DNA of 63,234 nt from Clostridium sp. (GCA_023664775.1 JAMPEW010000014.1:1-63234), one strand, 5' to 3'. Counted from the first letter of the stretch, positions 40,447 to 51,004 are shown. Numbers and translations are program-made. The notes: generated by a model from the sequence alone, not told the origin.

Positions 40447-41829
40447 ATGATTCACCAATATAAAAATAATGGATATAATATTGTGCTTGATATCGCCAGC
40501 GGCTCCGTCCACGTTGTTGATGAGCTTGTGTATGATATGATTGAGCTGTATCGGGATAAAAGCAGGGATGACATAGCCTTGGCAATTAAGGAAAAATATG
40601 GCGATACATACAGCAGCGGGGACATTTGGGAGGCGTATGACGAGATTACTGCCCTGAAAGAAAATGGGCAGTTGTTTACCGAGGACGTTTACAAGGATAT
40701 CATCATAGACTTTAAAAAGAGAAAAACTGTGGTTAAGGCTTTGTGCCTCCATATCGCCCATGACTGTAACCTCGCCTGCAAATACTGCTTTGCAGATGAG
40801 GGCTCCTACAATGGAAAACCGAAGGAGCTTATGAGTGCCGAGGTGGGAAAGGCAGCTTTGGATTTTTTGGTGGCAAATTCTGAAAACCGTGTAAACCTTG
40901 AGGTCGATTTTTTTGGTGGCGAGCCGCTTATGAATTTTGAGGTTGTAAAGGAAATTGTTGCCTATGGAAGAAGCATTGAAAAAGCGGCGGGTAAGAATTT
41001 CAGGTTTACCCTTACCACAAACGGCGTGCTTTTAGATGATGAGGTTATAGATTTTTGCAATAGGGAAATTTCAAATGTTGTTTTAAGCTTAGATGGACGA
41101 AAATGTGTCAATGATAAAATGAGACCATCAAGAAACGGAAAGGGAAGCTATGATGTAATTGTTCCTAAGTTTCAGGAGTTCGTCAAAAAAAGAGGAAATA
41201 AGAGTTATTACGTCCGTGGTACATTTACAAGGCATAATCTTGACTTTGCCGAGGATTTTAAGGAAATGGCTGATTTAGGCTTCAAGGAGATTTCCATAGA
41301 GCCTGTGGTGGCAGCGAAGGATGCTGACTACGCCATTCGTGAGGAGGATGTTCCTGCTATATGTGAGCAGTATGATAAGCTTGCAGTAGATTTGATAAGA
41401 CGGCAGGAGGAGGGAAAGCCTGTAACATTTTTCCACTATATGATTGACTTAAACGGCGGACCTTGTGTGTACAAGCGTTTGTCGGGATGTGGTTCGGGAA
41501 CGGAGTATCTTGCGGTTACGCCGTCAGGCGAGCTTTATCCATGCCATCAGTTTGTAAGCTATGATGAGTATAAGCTTGGAGATGTATTTAACGGAATAAC
41601 AAGACAGGATATTGTAGATGAATTTAAACTGTGTAATGTGTATGCCAAGGATAAATGCCGTGACTGTTTTGCAAGGTTTTATTGCAGCGGCGGCTGTGCG
41701 GCAAACTCGTTTCAGTTTCATGGAAATATATTGGACGCATATGATATAGGCTGTAAATTACAGCAAAAGCGTATAGAGTGTGCGATTATGATTAAATGCC
41801 ATCAAATGCTAAAGGAAGATGAGAGCTGA
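40447..41829 (+). CDS. scfB: SCIFF maturase, radical SAM (SPASM) enzyme
   Basis: A 460-residue cytoplasmic enzyme that forms Cys-to-alpha-carbon thioethers in SCIFF. The N-terminal 90 residues form a peptide-binding (RRE-like) region. The radical SAM cluster is HDCNLACKYCF (CxxxCxxC). FFGGEPLMNF is the SAM-binding GGE motif. The C-terminal SPASM region has CGSGTEYLAV, PCHQFV, CRDCFARFYCSGGC and a last Cys in GCKLQQ, for two auxiliary [4Fe-4S] clusters. Length is usual. It lies beside secDF, as in many Clostridia. Confidence 0.95.
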   Translation: MIHQYKNNGYNIVLDIASGSVHVVDELVYDMIELYRDKSRDDIALAIKEKYGDTYSSGDIWEAYDEITALKENGQLFTEDVYKDIIIDFKKRKTVVKALCLHIAHDCNLACKYCFADEGSYNGKPKELMSAEVGKAALDFLVANSENRVNLEVDFFGGEPLMNFEVVKEIVAYGRSIEKAAGKNFRFTLTTNGVLLDDEVIDFCNREISNVVLSLDGRKCVNDKMRPSRNGKGSYDVIVPKFQEFVKKRGNKSYYVRGTFTRHNLDFAEDFKEMADLGFKEISIEPVVAAKDADYAIREEDVPAICEQYDKLAVDLIRRQEEGKPVTFFHYMIDLNGGPCVYKRLSGCGSGTEYLAVTPSGELYPCHQFVSYDEYKLGDVFNGITRQDIVDEFKLCNVYAKDKCRDCFARFYCSGGCAANSFQFHGNILDAYDIGCKLQQKRIECAIMIKCHQMLKEDES

Positions 41830-41885
41830 TGGCGTAACTATGACAAGGCGGCAATTGCCGGTGTGGAAGAAGGAGTGTAACAAAA

Positions 41886-44105
41886 ATGAAAAGTGCAAGG
41901 AGAAAAGCCATACTGTTTATATTGATATTTATTCTGCTCATGGCGGGCGGTGTATATATGGCAATGAATGGCGTGGATGACAATCATGTGGGAAAAGCGG
42001 CTAATATCCCTTTGGGACTTGACTTGCAGGGAGGACTTAGCGTTACTTACGAGATTGTAACGGAAAACCCTACGAATGCTCAAAAGAATGCGACAAGGGA
42101 CAAGCTTCAGCGAAGGGTTGACCAGTATGAGGGCGAGGTTTATCCTGACGGAGACAACAGGTTTACGGTTGAGGTTCCAACAAACGGCGAGGAGCTGGAT
42201 GCTTATGCGCTGCTTGAGGAATTGGGAAAGCCGGGAACCCTTGAGTTTCTTGACGGTGAGAATTTTGATTTGTGGTCGTCGGGACAGGAATATACCTATG
42301 TTTTAAATGGTTCTGACATAAAGGCGGCGTCAGCCGGCTCTGATACACAGGATGGAGGCTACCTTGTTAAGCTTACGTTTACGGACGAGGGCGCTAAGAA
42401 ATTTTCTGATGCAACGGCGGCAAATTTAGGGAAACCTATCTATATCATATATGATGATGCGCTTCAAAGCTATCCTACCGTTCAGTCGCAGATAACAGAC
42501 GGTAATGCAGTCATAAATAACATGGAAAGCTATGAGGCGGCAGAAAAGCTTGCCGATACAATAACAATCGGTGCGCTTCCACTTGAGCTTGAGCAGCTTC
42601 AGTATAACATTGTCGGTGCAAAGCTTGGCACAGATGCAATTTCAACAAGCATAAAGGCAGGCATTATCGGTCTTGGCATCGTATGTCTGATTATGATAGT
42701 GATATATTATCTGCCGGGATTTCTTGCGGCAATTGCCCTTGCGGCATATGTGCTTCTTATGCTGCTTGTTTTGAGTGTCAGGTCGGTTGTTCTTACACTT
42801 CCGGGACTTGCAGGTATTGTGCTTTCCATCGGTATGGCAGTTGACGCAAATGTCATTATATTTACGCGTATCAAGGAGGAGCTTGCAGTTGACAAGAATG
42901 TAAAAAATGCTGTGTCGGCAGGATTTTCAAAGGCACTTTCTGCAATCCTTGACGGCAACATAACGACACTCATTGCGGCATTTGTTCTCATGGCACTTGG
43001 TACGGGAAGCATAAAGGGCTTTGCAAATACGCTTATTATCGGTATTATTTTATCCATGTTTACGGCACTTGTCATTACGAGATTACTTTTAAATGCAGTC
43101 GTTGATTTGGGAATTACAAATCCAAAGCTTTATGGTAAGGCAAAGGCGCCTGCCGTCAAGAATTTTGTTAAGGCATCAAGGGTGTGCGTGGTTTTATCCT
43201 TGGTGGTTATTGTGGCAGGACTTGTATTCCTTCCGATTAATAAATCAAGAACAGGCAGCATATTAAATTACAGCCTTGAATTTACAGGCGGCTCTGCAAC
43301 AACGGTTGAGTTTACAGAAGCCTATGACCTTGAGCGGGCTGAGAATGAAATTGTCCCTGTCATTGTAGATAAGACAAGCCTGAGTGCGGCAGATATTCAG
43401 ATACAGACTGTTGAGGGAACAAATCAGGTTATATTTAAAACGATAGATGTTTCCGTTGACGGAAATAAAGATGCAACTGCAACTGACGCTGAAATTGAGG
43501 CTGAGATGGGCGAGCTTGAAAAGGTTATCAGGGATAATTTTGATGTGGTTTCCGTTGATACAAGCAATATCGGTTCCACAATAAGCGGTGAGATGAGAAA
43601 GGATGCGGTTGTTGCAATCATTATCGCTTCTATACTGATGCTGATTTATATTGCAATCAGATTTTCGGATGTTAAGTTTGGTACCAGTGCAGTGCTTGCA
43701 CTTTTGCATGACGTTTTGGTTGTTTTTGCAATCTACTCCATTGCACAGCTTTCCGTCGGCAATACATTTATTGCATGTATGCTTACAATTGTAGGTTATT
43801 CCATAAATGCAACAATCATTATCTTTGACCGAATAAGGGAAAATATGAAGCTTATGCCGAAGGATGATGTTGCAGATATCGTAAATACGAGTATTGCGCA
43901 GACATTTACAAGAACGATTTATACGTCGCTGACTACATTTGTCATGGTGCTTGTACTGTTTATTATGGGCGTGCCTTCACTGAAGGAGTTTACCCTTACG
44001 CTTATGGCAGGCATTGTGTGTGGTGCTTATTCATCCGTATGTATAACGGGACCAATGTGGTATTTCTTTAAAAAGAAGCTTGCGAAAGAGAACGTGCAGG
44101 AATAA
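41886..44105 (+). CDS. secDF: Protein translocase SecDF (fused)
   Basis: 739 residues that join SecD (1-425) and SecF (430-739), with twelve membrane segments. It uses the proton gradient to pull exported proteins through SecYEG. LGLDLQGGLSVTYE, PGLAGIVLSIGMAVDANVII and FTRIKEEL belong to SecD; LEFTGGSATTVEF, TIVGYSINATIIIFDRIREN belong to SecF. The first periplasmic (P1) head is shorter than in Gram-negative SecD. The fused form fits Bacillus/Clostridia. Being next to the SCIFF genes is a conserved arrangement. Confidence 0.95.
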   Translation: MKSARRKAILFILIFILLMAGGVYMAMNGVDDNHVGKAANIPLGLDLQGGLSVTYEIVTENPTNAQKNATRDKLQRRVDQYEGEVYPDGDNRFTVEVPTNGEELDAYALLEELGKPGTLEFLDGENFDLWSSGQEYTYVLNGSDIKAASAGSDTQDGGYLVKLTFTDEGAKKFSDATAANLGKPIYIIYDDALQSYPTVQSQITDGNAVINNMESYEAAEKLADTITIGALPLELEQLQYNIVGAKLGTDAISTSIKAGIIGLGIVCLIMIVIYYLPGFLAAIALAAYVLLMLLVLSVRSVVLTLPGLAGIVLSIGMAVDANVIIFTRIKEELAVDKNVKNAVSAGFSKALSAILDGNITTLIAAFVLMALGTGSIKGFANTLIIGIILSMFTALVITRLLLNAVVDLGITNPKLYGKAKAPAVKNFVKASRVCVVLSLVVIVAGLVFLPINKSRTGSILNYSLEFTGGSATTVEFTEAYDLERAENEIVPVIVDKTSLSAADIQIQTVEGTNQVIFKTIDVSVDGNKDATATDAEIEAEMGELEKVIRDNFDVVSVDTSNIGSTISGEMRKDAVVAIIIASILMLIYIAIRFSDVKFGTSAVLALLHDVLVVFAIYSIAQLSVGNTFIACMLTIVGYSINATIIIFDRIRENMKLMPKDDVADIVNTSIAQTFTRTIYTSLTTFVMVLVLFIMGVPSLKEFTLTLMAGIVCGAYSSVCITGPMWYFFKKKLAKENVQE

Positions 44106-44113
44106 ATAAACGG

Positions 44114-44145
44114 GGGTTGGCACAAAAGACGTGCCGACCCTTTTT
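44114..44145 (+). terminator. Terminator after secDF
   Basis: GGGTTGGCAC (44114-44123) and GTGCCGACCC (44131-44140) around a 7-base loop, then TTTTT. recJ begins 27 bases later, so it probably has read-through or a promoter inside secDF. Confidence 0.85.
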
Positions 44146-44171
44146 CTATTGGTTTATAAGAGGAGCACAGT

Positions 44172-45947
44172 ATGGAACCAATTTGGACTGTATATGGAAA
44201 ACGGGCAGATTTCAAGGGAATCGGAGAACGCTTTGGAATTGATCAGGTTGTTGCCCGCATTATAAGAAACAGGGATATTACAGGCGATGAAAATATAGAA
44301 AAATATCTTGCAGGCGATTTGAATGTGACCTACGATCCCCTGCTTATGGCAGATATGGAAAAGGGCTGCCGTATTATGGCTGAAAAGATAAGGGCGGGAA
44401 AGCATATCCGCATTATATCGGATTATGATGTAGATGGCGTGATGTCCAATTATATTTTGCTGGACGGTCTGAAAAATGCGGGGGCTTTTGTTACATATGA
44501 TATTCCTGACAGAATGATGGACGGCTATGGGATAAATGAGCGGCTTATCAGGGAGGCGGCAGGTGCAGGCGTTGACACGATTATTACCTGCGACAACGGA
44601 ATTGCTGCATTTCCTGCAATCAGACTTGCCAAGGAGCTTGGCATGACGGTAATTGTGACGGACCACCATGAGGTGCCCTACGAGACGGATTGTGACGGAG
44701 CAAGGAGCTATACCCTTGTAAATGCAGATGCCGTGATAGACATAAAACGGCAGGATTGTAATTATCCGTACAAGGAGCTTTGCGGGGCAGGGGTTGCATA
44801 TAAATTTATCAGATGTCTTTACAAGATGATGGACATACAGTGGGACAATCCTGAAAGGTATATTGAAATGGTGGCAATCGCAACCCAGTGTGATGTGATG
44901 GAGCTTACGGATGAAAACAGAATTTTCGTGAGGGAAGGACTTAAAATTCTTCCAAGAACAGACAATGTAGGACTTTCAAGCCTGCTTTCGGCAAATGGGC
45001 TTGGGGGGAAACCTGTTTATTCTTATCATCTCGGCTTTGTCATAGGACCCTGCATCAATGCTACGGGCAGGCTGGAGAGCGCCAAGGAGGGACTTGCGCT
45101 TCTTATGTGTGAGGACAAGGAGGAGGCTTGCCGCCTTGCAGAGCATTTAAGGGAGCTTAACATATTCAGAAAAAATATGACGGAGGTCGGAGTAAAGGAT
45201 GCTGTAGAGCAGGTGGAGCAGGAGCTTAAAAATGATGTTGTTCTTGTCATATATCTGGATAAGCTCCATGAGAGCCTTGCAGGTATAGTAGCAGGCAGAA
45301 TAAGGGAAAAATACTATAAGCCTGTTTTTGTCGTTACAGATGCAGAGGGAGGACTTCTGAAAGGGTCAGGACGTTCCATAGAGGGGTATCATATGTTTGA
45401 TGCCCTGACGGAAATTAAAGACAGCCTGGAAAAATTTGGAGGCCATGAGCTGGCGGCGGGCTTCACGCTGAAAAAGGAAAGCCTGCATGACATGAGGCGG
45501 AGGCTGAATGAAAATCAAAGGCTTACGGAAAAAGAGCTTACCCCCACAGTAAGGATAGACGTGCCGATGCCGATATCGTATATTACTGAGCCGCTGATAA
45601 AGCAGCTTGCACTGCTTGAACCCTTTGGCAAGGGAAATGAAAAGCCCTTATTTGCACAGGCAGGACTCAGGGTAAAAAGAGCCATGCAATTTGGAAGGGA
45701 AAAGCAGTACATAAGGATAACCTTTATGGATGCAGACGGTTTTACCATGGAAGCTGTAGACTTTAAAGGGATAGATTTCCTAAAAAATATAAAAATGTGG
45801 TTTCATGAGCAAGAATGTGATAGAATGTTAAAAGGCTTGCCGAACAATATTATTTTGGACGTGGCATATTATCCGGATATGAATGAGTATGGTGGAAGAA
45901 GCAGCATACAGATAAAGCCGGTTATGTATAAAAAACATGAGGAATAA
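44172..45947 (+). CDS. recJ: Single-strand DNA exonuclease RecJ
   Basis: A 591-residue DHH-family 5'-3' exonuclease for recombination and mismatch repair. Motif I is RIISDYDVDGVMSN, followed by TCDNGIAAF, the DHHEVPY triplet, and the DHHA1 segment GSGRSIEGYHMF...FGGHELAAGF. The C-terminal OB-like domain runs from PISYITEPLIKQL. AGAGGAG lies before the ATG. The first residues (WTVYGKRADFKGIGERFGID) follow the usual RecJ pattern. It is the first gene of an operon through aspS. Confidence 0.92.
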   Translation: MEPIWTVYGKRADFKGIGERFGIDQVVARIIRNRDITGDENIEKYLAGDLNVTYDPLLMADMEKGCRIMAEKIRAGKHIRIISDYDVDGVMSNYILLDGLKNAGAFVTYDIPDRMMDGYGINERLIREAAGAGVDTIITCDNGIAAFPAIRLAKELGMTVIVTDHHEVPYETDCDGARSYTLVNADAVIDIKRQDCNYPYKELCGAGVAYKFIRCLYKMMDIQWDNPERYIEMVAIATQCDVMELTDENRIFVREGLKILPRTDNVGLSSLLSANGLGGKPVYSYHLGFVIGPCINATGRLESAKEGLALLMCEDKEEACRLAEHLRELNIFRKNMTEVGVKDAVEQVEQELKNDVVLVIYLDKLHESLAGIVAGRIREKYYKPVFVVTDAEGGLLKGSGRSIEGYHMFDALTEIKDSLEKFGGHELAAGFTLKKESLHDMRRRLNENQRLTEKELTPTVRIDVPMPISYITEPLIKQLALLEPFGKGNEKPLFAQAGLRVKRAMQFGREKQYIRITFMDADGFTMEAVDFKGIDFLKNIKMWFHEQECDRMLKGLPNNIILDVAYYPDMNEYGGRSSIQIKPVMYKKHEE

Positions 45948-45960
45948 ATAGGAGGACGCT

Positions 45961-46485
45961 ATGAAAAAGGTTGAGGAGTATATTAAAAGTATACCTGATT
46001 TCCCGAAGGAGGGAATTATATTCAGGGATGTAACAAGTGTTTTGGAAAGTCCGGAGGGGTATGAGCTTGCTATTAGTACCATGAATCATGAGCTTAATGA
46101 GCTTGATTATAATTTCATAGCAGGTATTGAGTCAAGAGGCTTCATATTTGGCGCAACCTTGGCATATATGAATAAAAAGGGGTTTATTCCTGTCAGGAAA
46201 AAGGGAAAGCTTCCAAGAGAGACGGTTGAGATGTCGTATGATTTGGAATACGGACAGGCGGTTATTGAGATACATAAGGATGCCATAAAGCCGGGGGATA
46301 AGGTTGTGATTGTTGATGACCTTCTTGCTACAGGCGGAACTGCTGAGGCGGCGGCAAAGCTTGTGGAGCTTCTCGGCGGGGAAGTGGTAAAAATGGTATT
46401 TTTGATAGAGCTTCCTGCATTAGGCGGCAGAAAGCTGCTTGAGAAGTATGATGTTGCGTCCATCGTGACATTTGACGGGGAATAA
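45961..46485 (+). CDS. apt: Adenine phosphoribosyltransferase
   Basis: A 174-residue salvage enzyme that joins adenine and PRPP to give AMP. It has the start YIKSIPDFPKEGIIFRDVTSVL, the FIAGIESRGFIFG base-binding loop, and the PRPP loop VVIVDDLLATGGTA. Its close link with recJ and rel is common in Firmicutes. A small hairpin TCCTT/AAGGA follows the stop but is too weak to call a terminator. Confidence 0.95.
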   Translation: MKKVEEYIKSIPDFPKEGIIFRDVTSVLESPEGYELAISTMNHELNELDYNFIAGIESRGFIFGATLAYMNKKGFIPVRKKGKLPRETVEMSYDLEYGQAVIEIHKDAIKPGDKVVIVDDLLATGGTAEAAAKLVELLGGEVVKMVFLIELPALGGRKLLEKYDVASIVTFDGE

Positions 46486-46564
46486 TAGATTGATTCCTTG
46501 CTGTAAGGATAAAAACATTGGATAAAAATTGACGTAGATATTGCTGCGGAAAGAAGTGAATGGT

Positions 46565-48826
46565 ATGGCAGAAAAAACCAAAATGAATGATGCGTTACAC
46601 AAACAAATAAGCAAGCCTGATGATTTTACATCTCCGGAGGAGCTTTATGATAAGCTTATCAGCACGATAAGAACTTATCATCCGTCCTCTGATATTTCCA
46701 TGATTGAAAAGGCGTACAGGATTGCTTATGAGGCGCATAAGGAACAAAAACGCAAGTCGGGAGAGCCGTATATTATACATCCTCTTTGTGTTGCGCTTAT
46801 TCTTGCTGAGCTTGAGCTTGACAAGGAGACGATTGTAGGTGGAATCCTGCATGATGTGGTTGAAGATACGGTTATGACTATAGAGGAGATTGCAAAGGAA
46901 TTTTCTGACGAGGTAGCGCTTCTTGTGGACGGCGTAACAAAGCTTACTCAATTGGATTTATCGCAGGATAAAATTGAGATACAGGCAGAAAATTTAAGGA
47001 AAATGTTTCTTGCCATGGCAAAGGACATCAGGGTTATCCTGATAAAGCTTGCAGACCGTCTCCACAATTTAAGGACTCTGCAATACCAGTCGCCTGCAAA
47101 GCAGATTGAAAAAGCACGTGAGACGATGGACATCTATGCGCCTATCGCACACAGGCTTGGTATATCAAAGATAAAGGTGGAGCTTGATGATTTATCCATG
47201 AGCTATCTTTATCCCGACGTATATAAATCACTGAATGAGGAGGTAAAGTCAAGGCTTTCTTCGGGAGAGGATTTTATCAATGGCATTATAGGTGAGGTCT
47301 GCAAATACATGAAGGAGGCTGATATAGAGTGTGAGGTTGACGGACGGGTAAAGCACCTTTTCAGCGTCTATAAAAAAATGATTACGCAAAATAAGGCATT
47401 GGATCAAATTTATGATATATATGCCATTCGTATAAAGGTCGATACAGTGCGTGACTGTTATGCGGCGCTTGGTATCATACATGAAAAGTATAAGCCGATA
47501 CCGGGAAGATTTAAGGATTATATTGCCATGCCGAAGCAAAATATGTATCAGTCGCTTCATACCACGCTGATTGGACCGGGTGGAAAGCCGTTTGAAATAC
47601 AGATTAGGACATATGAAATGCACAAGACTGCCGAGTATGGTATTGCTGCCCATTGGAAATACAAGGAGGGCGCAGGACAGCAGCAGAGCGAGGAGGAGAA
47701 GCTTAGCTGGCTCAGGCAGATATTGGAGTGGCAGACGGACACAGTGGATAACAGGGAGTTTATGAGCTTCGTAAAAACGGATCTTGATTTGTTTGCAGAT
47801 CAGGTTTACTGCTTTACGCCGGCAGGCGATGTCAAGAATTTGCCAAAGGGCTCTACGCCGATTGATTTTGCCTACAGTATTCATACTGCCGTGGGAAATA
47901 AGCTTATCGGTGCCCGTGTGAATGGACGGCAGGTTCCGATTGAGACAGAGCTTCATAACGGTGACAGGGTAGAGATTATCACATCACAAAACAGCAAGGG
48001 ACCAAGCCGTGATTGGCTTTCCATCGTAAAAAGCTCGCAGGCGAAAACGAAAATTAACCAGTGGTTCAGGCTTGAAAACAAGGTTGATAATATACAAAAG
48101 GGGAAGGAAGCCATTGCATCCTACTGTAAGTCAAAGGGCATAGAGCTTGCCTCTATTTTAAAGCCGGTTTACATGGATAGTGTGCTGAAAAAGTATAACT
48201 TTACGAATTGGGATGCGCTTCTTGCTTCCGTGGGACATGGCGGCATAAAGGAAGGACAGGTTGTAAATCGGCTTATTGAGGAGCATAACAAGGAGATTGA
48301 GGGCAGTATAACCGAGGAACAGATTGTTGATAAGATAAATACGCCGGGCAGGGGAAGCGGTCTGCCAAAGGGTGGTATTATCGTAAAAGGAATAGATGAT
48401 GTGGCAGTAAGATTTTCCAAGTGCTGCGCACCTGTTCCGGGAGATGAAATTGTAGGGTATATTACAAGAGGACGAGGCGTCTCCATACACCGTACCGACT
48501 GTATCAATGTACTCTGCATGGATGAGTTTGACCGTGAACGGCTGATAGAGGCTGACTGGGCGGAGGGACCTGTGCAGGAAACAAATCTGTACAGTACGGA
48601 AATTATCATTTATGCCTTGGAGAGCACAGGACTTGTATTTGAGCTTTCCAAAATATTTAACGAGGAAAATATAAATCTTACAGGCATGAATGTGAGGACA
48701 AGCAAGCAGGGAAAGGCTACCGTTTCCGTCAAATTTGAAATACGCTCAAAGGAGCAGCTTACAAAGCTTATATCAAAAATAAGAAACATAGAGGGTGTCA
48801 TTGACATAGAAAGAACGAGCAGCTAA
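46565..48826 (+). CDS. Bifunctional (p)ppGpp synthetase/hydrolase
   Basis: 753 residues of the long RelA/SpoT (Rel) type, which make and degrade the stringent-response alarmone at the ribosome. In order: HD hydrolase with HDVVEDT (about 100), synthetase with YDIYAIRIKVD and the GRFKDYIAMPKQN-to-YQSLHTT motif, TGS (DLFADQVYCFTPAGDVKNLP), a zinc-like Cys segment (SKCCAPVPGDEIVGYITRG), and ACT (TGMNVRTSKQGKATVSV). HD residues are intact, so both activities are likely. I chose ATG 46565 with GAAAGAAG before it, over an in-frame TTG at 46541. Confidence 0.93.
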   Translation: MAEKTKMNDALHKQISKPDDFTSPEELYDKLISTIRTYHPSSDISMIEKAYRIAYEAHKEQKRKSGEPYIIHPLCVALILAELELDKETIVGGILHDVVEDTVMTIEEIAKEFSDEVALLVDGVTKLTQLDLSQDKIEIQAENLRKMFLAMAKDIRVILIKLADRLHNLRTLQYQSPAKQIEKARETMDIYAPIAHRLGISKIKVELDDLSMSYLYPDVYKSLNEEVKSRLSSGEDFINGIIGEVCKYMKEADIECEVDGRVKHLFSVYKKMITQNKALDQIYDIYAIRIKVDTVRDCYAALGIIHEKYKPIPGRFKDYIAMPKQNMYQSLHTTLIGPGGKPFEIQIRTYEMHKTAEYGIAAHWKYKEGAGQQQSEEEKLSWLRQILEWQTDTVDNREFMSFVKTDLDLFADQVYCFTPAGDVKNLPKGSTPIDFAYSIHTAVGNKLIGARVNGRQVPIETELHNGDRVEIITSQNSKGPSRDWLSIVKSSQAKTKINQWFRLENKVDNIQKGKEAIASYCKSKGIELASILKPVYMDSVLKKYNFTNWDALLASVGHGGIKEGQVVNRLIEEHNKEIEGSITEEQIVDKINTPGRGSGLPKGGIIVKGIDDVAVRFSKCCAPVPGDEIVGYITRGRGVSIHRTDCINVLCMDEFDRERLIEADWAEGPVQETNLYSTEIIIYALESTGLVFELSKIFNEENINLTGMNVRTSKQGKATVSVKFEIRSKEQLTKLISKIRNIEGVIDIERTSS

Positions 48827-48860
48827 TGTGAGGCTGCGGACAATACTAGGAGGTATATCA

Positions 48861-49493
48861 TTGAGTAATATTATTGTCATAACAAATATGCTAAGCTCAT
48901 TTGCAACGAATTGTTACACAATCGCAAATTCCGACACGAGGGAGGCTGTTATTGTTGACCCTGCGGACAGGCCTGATTTTCTTATCAATATGTATAAAAA
49001 TCAAAACCTGAAGCCGATTGCAATCTTGCTTACACATGGACATGCTGACCATATAGGCGCACTTCCGGGGCTTAAAAAGGAGTTCCCTGATATACCTGTT
49101 TATGCAGGAAAGGATGAGGAAGGGCTGCTTGCCGACCCGCAGCTTAATTTGTCTGCCATGTTTGGAAGTTCCGTCAGCCTGAAAGCGGATAACTATGTGG
49201 AGGACGGCGACATCATTGAGCTTCTCGGCACGAAGATAAAATGCTTTCACGTACCCGGACATACAAAGGGCGGAACCTGCTATTACTTTGAAAAGGAAGA
49301 AATGGTTTTTTCGGGTGATACATTATTTGAGGGCAGTATCGGACGCTCAGATTTTCCGACAGGAGATGGCAGGGCGCTTGTGGAAAATATAAAGGAGAAG
49401 CTGCTTACGCTGCCTGAAAATGTCACGGTATACTCAGGACATGGCGGCAGAACCACAATCAAGCGGGAGAAGGAGACAAATCCGTTTTTTTAA
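48861..49493 (+). CDS. MBL-fold hydrolase (glyoxalase II-like)
   Basis: A 210-residue cytoplasmic metallo-beta-lactamase-fold protein with two metal sites: THGHADH, HVPGHTKGGTC, SGDTLF and YSGHGG. Such YcbL/GloB-like proteins usually act on thioesters, but the substrate is open. AGGAGG lies seven bases before TTG 48861; the in-frame GTG at 48828 has no ribosome site. Its position directly after rel is conserved in many Firmicutes. Confidence 0.88.
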   Translation: MSNIIVITNMLSSFATNCYTIANSDTREAVIVDPADRPDFLINMYKNQNLKPIAILLTHGHADHIGALPGLKKEFPDIPVYAGKDEEGLLADPQLNLSAMFGSSVSLKADNYVEDGDIIELLGTKIKCFHVPGHTKGGTCYYFEKEEMVFSGDTLFEGSIGRSDFPTGDGRALVENIKEKLLTLPENVTVYSGHGGRTTIKREKETNPFF

Positions 49494-49507
49494 CGAAGGA
49501 GAATACC

Positions 49508-51004
49508 ATGATATGTCTGACACAGAATAAACAGGACTATAACAATGACCTGCGTGCCATGATAATGGCTTTTTTTCCGGGAGTAAAAATAGCAGAAGGT
49601 TCCATGGAGGATATGGAATTAAAAATTGCCGGCTTGGGAAATAAGACGGAGGACGCAGAATTTGTTTTTGAGGCATGTTATGAGGATAGATGTACAAGCT
49701 TAAAATTATATTATTTGCCTGATAAAAGCATTCATAAAAAAATTGACTGTGATTACAGGGACAGGGAAGGCTTTAGAAATAAGCTGAAGCTTGCTGTCTA
49801 TCATCTGTTATCAGAGTATACGGGCAGAAAGCTTCCGTGGGGCGACCTTACGGGAGTAAGACCTACAAAAATAGCAATGAAGCAGCTTTTGGACGGTAAA
49901 GATGATGATGCGGCAGTAAAGCATTATATGGATATATATGATGTGTCACAGCATAAGGCAAAGCTTGCGGTAGAGGTGGCAAAAAGGGAGCTTATGCTTA
50001 CGGAAGGCATTGACTTGGAGCGTGACTACTGCCTGTATGTGGGAATCCCATTTTGTCCAAGCAGATGTCTTTACTGTTCCTTTCCCTCATATCCCATAGA
50101 AGCATACAGGGATAAGGCTTCAGTTTATATAGAAAAGCTGAAGGAGGAAATAAGCGCCGTAAAAATGATGCTGGGAGATGGAAGAAGGCTTGTGTCCGTT
50201 TACATAGGCGGGGGTACGCCTACCTCTATCAGCCATACGCTTATGGATAAGCTTCTTTCGCATATTGAAAATACATTTGACCTGTCATGCATTAGGGAAT
50301 ATACTGTTGAGGCAGGACGTCCTGACAGCATTTCGGAGGAAAAGCTTGCTGTTCTAAAAAAGCATGGTGTTACGAGAATAAGCATAAATCCACAGACCAT
50401 GAATGATGAAACCTTAAAAACAATCGGCAGGGCGCACACATCTGCGCAGACGGAGGAAGCATTTTTCCTTGCAAGAAGGTGTGGCTTTGACAATATAAAC
50501 ATGGATATAATTGCAGGGCTTCCAAATGAAAGCCTGAGCCATATGGAATTTACGCTGGCGAGGCTAAAGAAGCTTGCACCTGAAAGCATTACCGTACACT
50601 CACTTGCCATAAAAAGGGCGGCAAGATTAAATGAGCAGATGACGGAATACAGTGGCAGCATACACCACGACACAGACAGGATGCTTGATGCAGTGCGGGA
50701 GGCTGCCTGTGAGCTTGGCATGGAGCCATACTATTTATACAGGCAGAAAAATATAGGCGGCAACCTTGAAAATGTGGGCTATGCAAAGGAAGGCTGCGAG
50801 TGCCTGTACAACATTCTTATTATGGAGGAGCTTACGGATATTATTTCTGTGGGTGCAGGGGCATCCACAAAGCTCACATTTCATAAGGAAAACAGGGTTG
50901 AGAGAGTGGAAAACTGTAAATCGGTTGACGACTACATAGAACGGCTTGTGGAGATGCTTGACCGAAAAAAGAATAAATATGAAAAATTTTCGGAGGATAT
51001 ATAA
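49508..51004 (+). CDS. hemZ: HemZ-like radical SAM coproporphyrinogen dehydrogenase
   Basis: A 498-residue radical SAM protein related to HemN/HemZ. HemZ is named for anaerobic coproporphyrinogen III oxidation, but in gut Clostridia without a full heme pathway the true substrate is uncertain. The cluster motif is GIPFCPSRCLYCSF near residue 178. YIGGGTPTSI is the SAM-binding segment. EYTVEAGRPDSI and RISINPQTMNDETLKTIGRAH follow, with GYAKEGCECLYN near the end. The first 165 residues are the extra HemZ N-terminal domain (WGDLTGVRPTKIA). It abuts hisS directly. Confidence 0.88.
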   Translation: MICLTQNKQDYNNDLRAMIMAFFPGVKIAEGSMEDMELKIAGLGNKTEDAEFVFEACYEDRCTSLKLYYLPDKSIHKKIDCDYRDREGFRNKLKLAVYHLLSEYTGRKLPWGDLTGVRPTKIAMKQLLDGKDDDAAVKHYMDIYDVSQHKAKLAVEVAKRELMLTEGIDLERDYCLYVGIPFCPSRCLYCSFPSYPIEAYRDKASVYIEKLKEEISAVKMMLGDGRRLVSVYIGGGTPTSISHTLMDKLLSHIENTFDLSCIREYTVEAGRPDSISEEKLAVLKKHGVTRISINPQTMNDETLKTIGRAHTSAQTEEAFFLARRCGFDNINMDIIAGLPNESLSHMEFTLARLKKLAPESITVHSLAIKRAARLNEQMTEYSGSIHHDTDRMLDAVREAACELGMEPYYLYRQKNIGGNLENVGYAKEGCECLYNILIMEELTDIISVGAGASTKLTFHKENRVERVENCKSVDDYIERLVEMLDRKKNKYEKFSEDI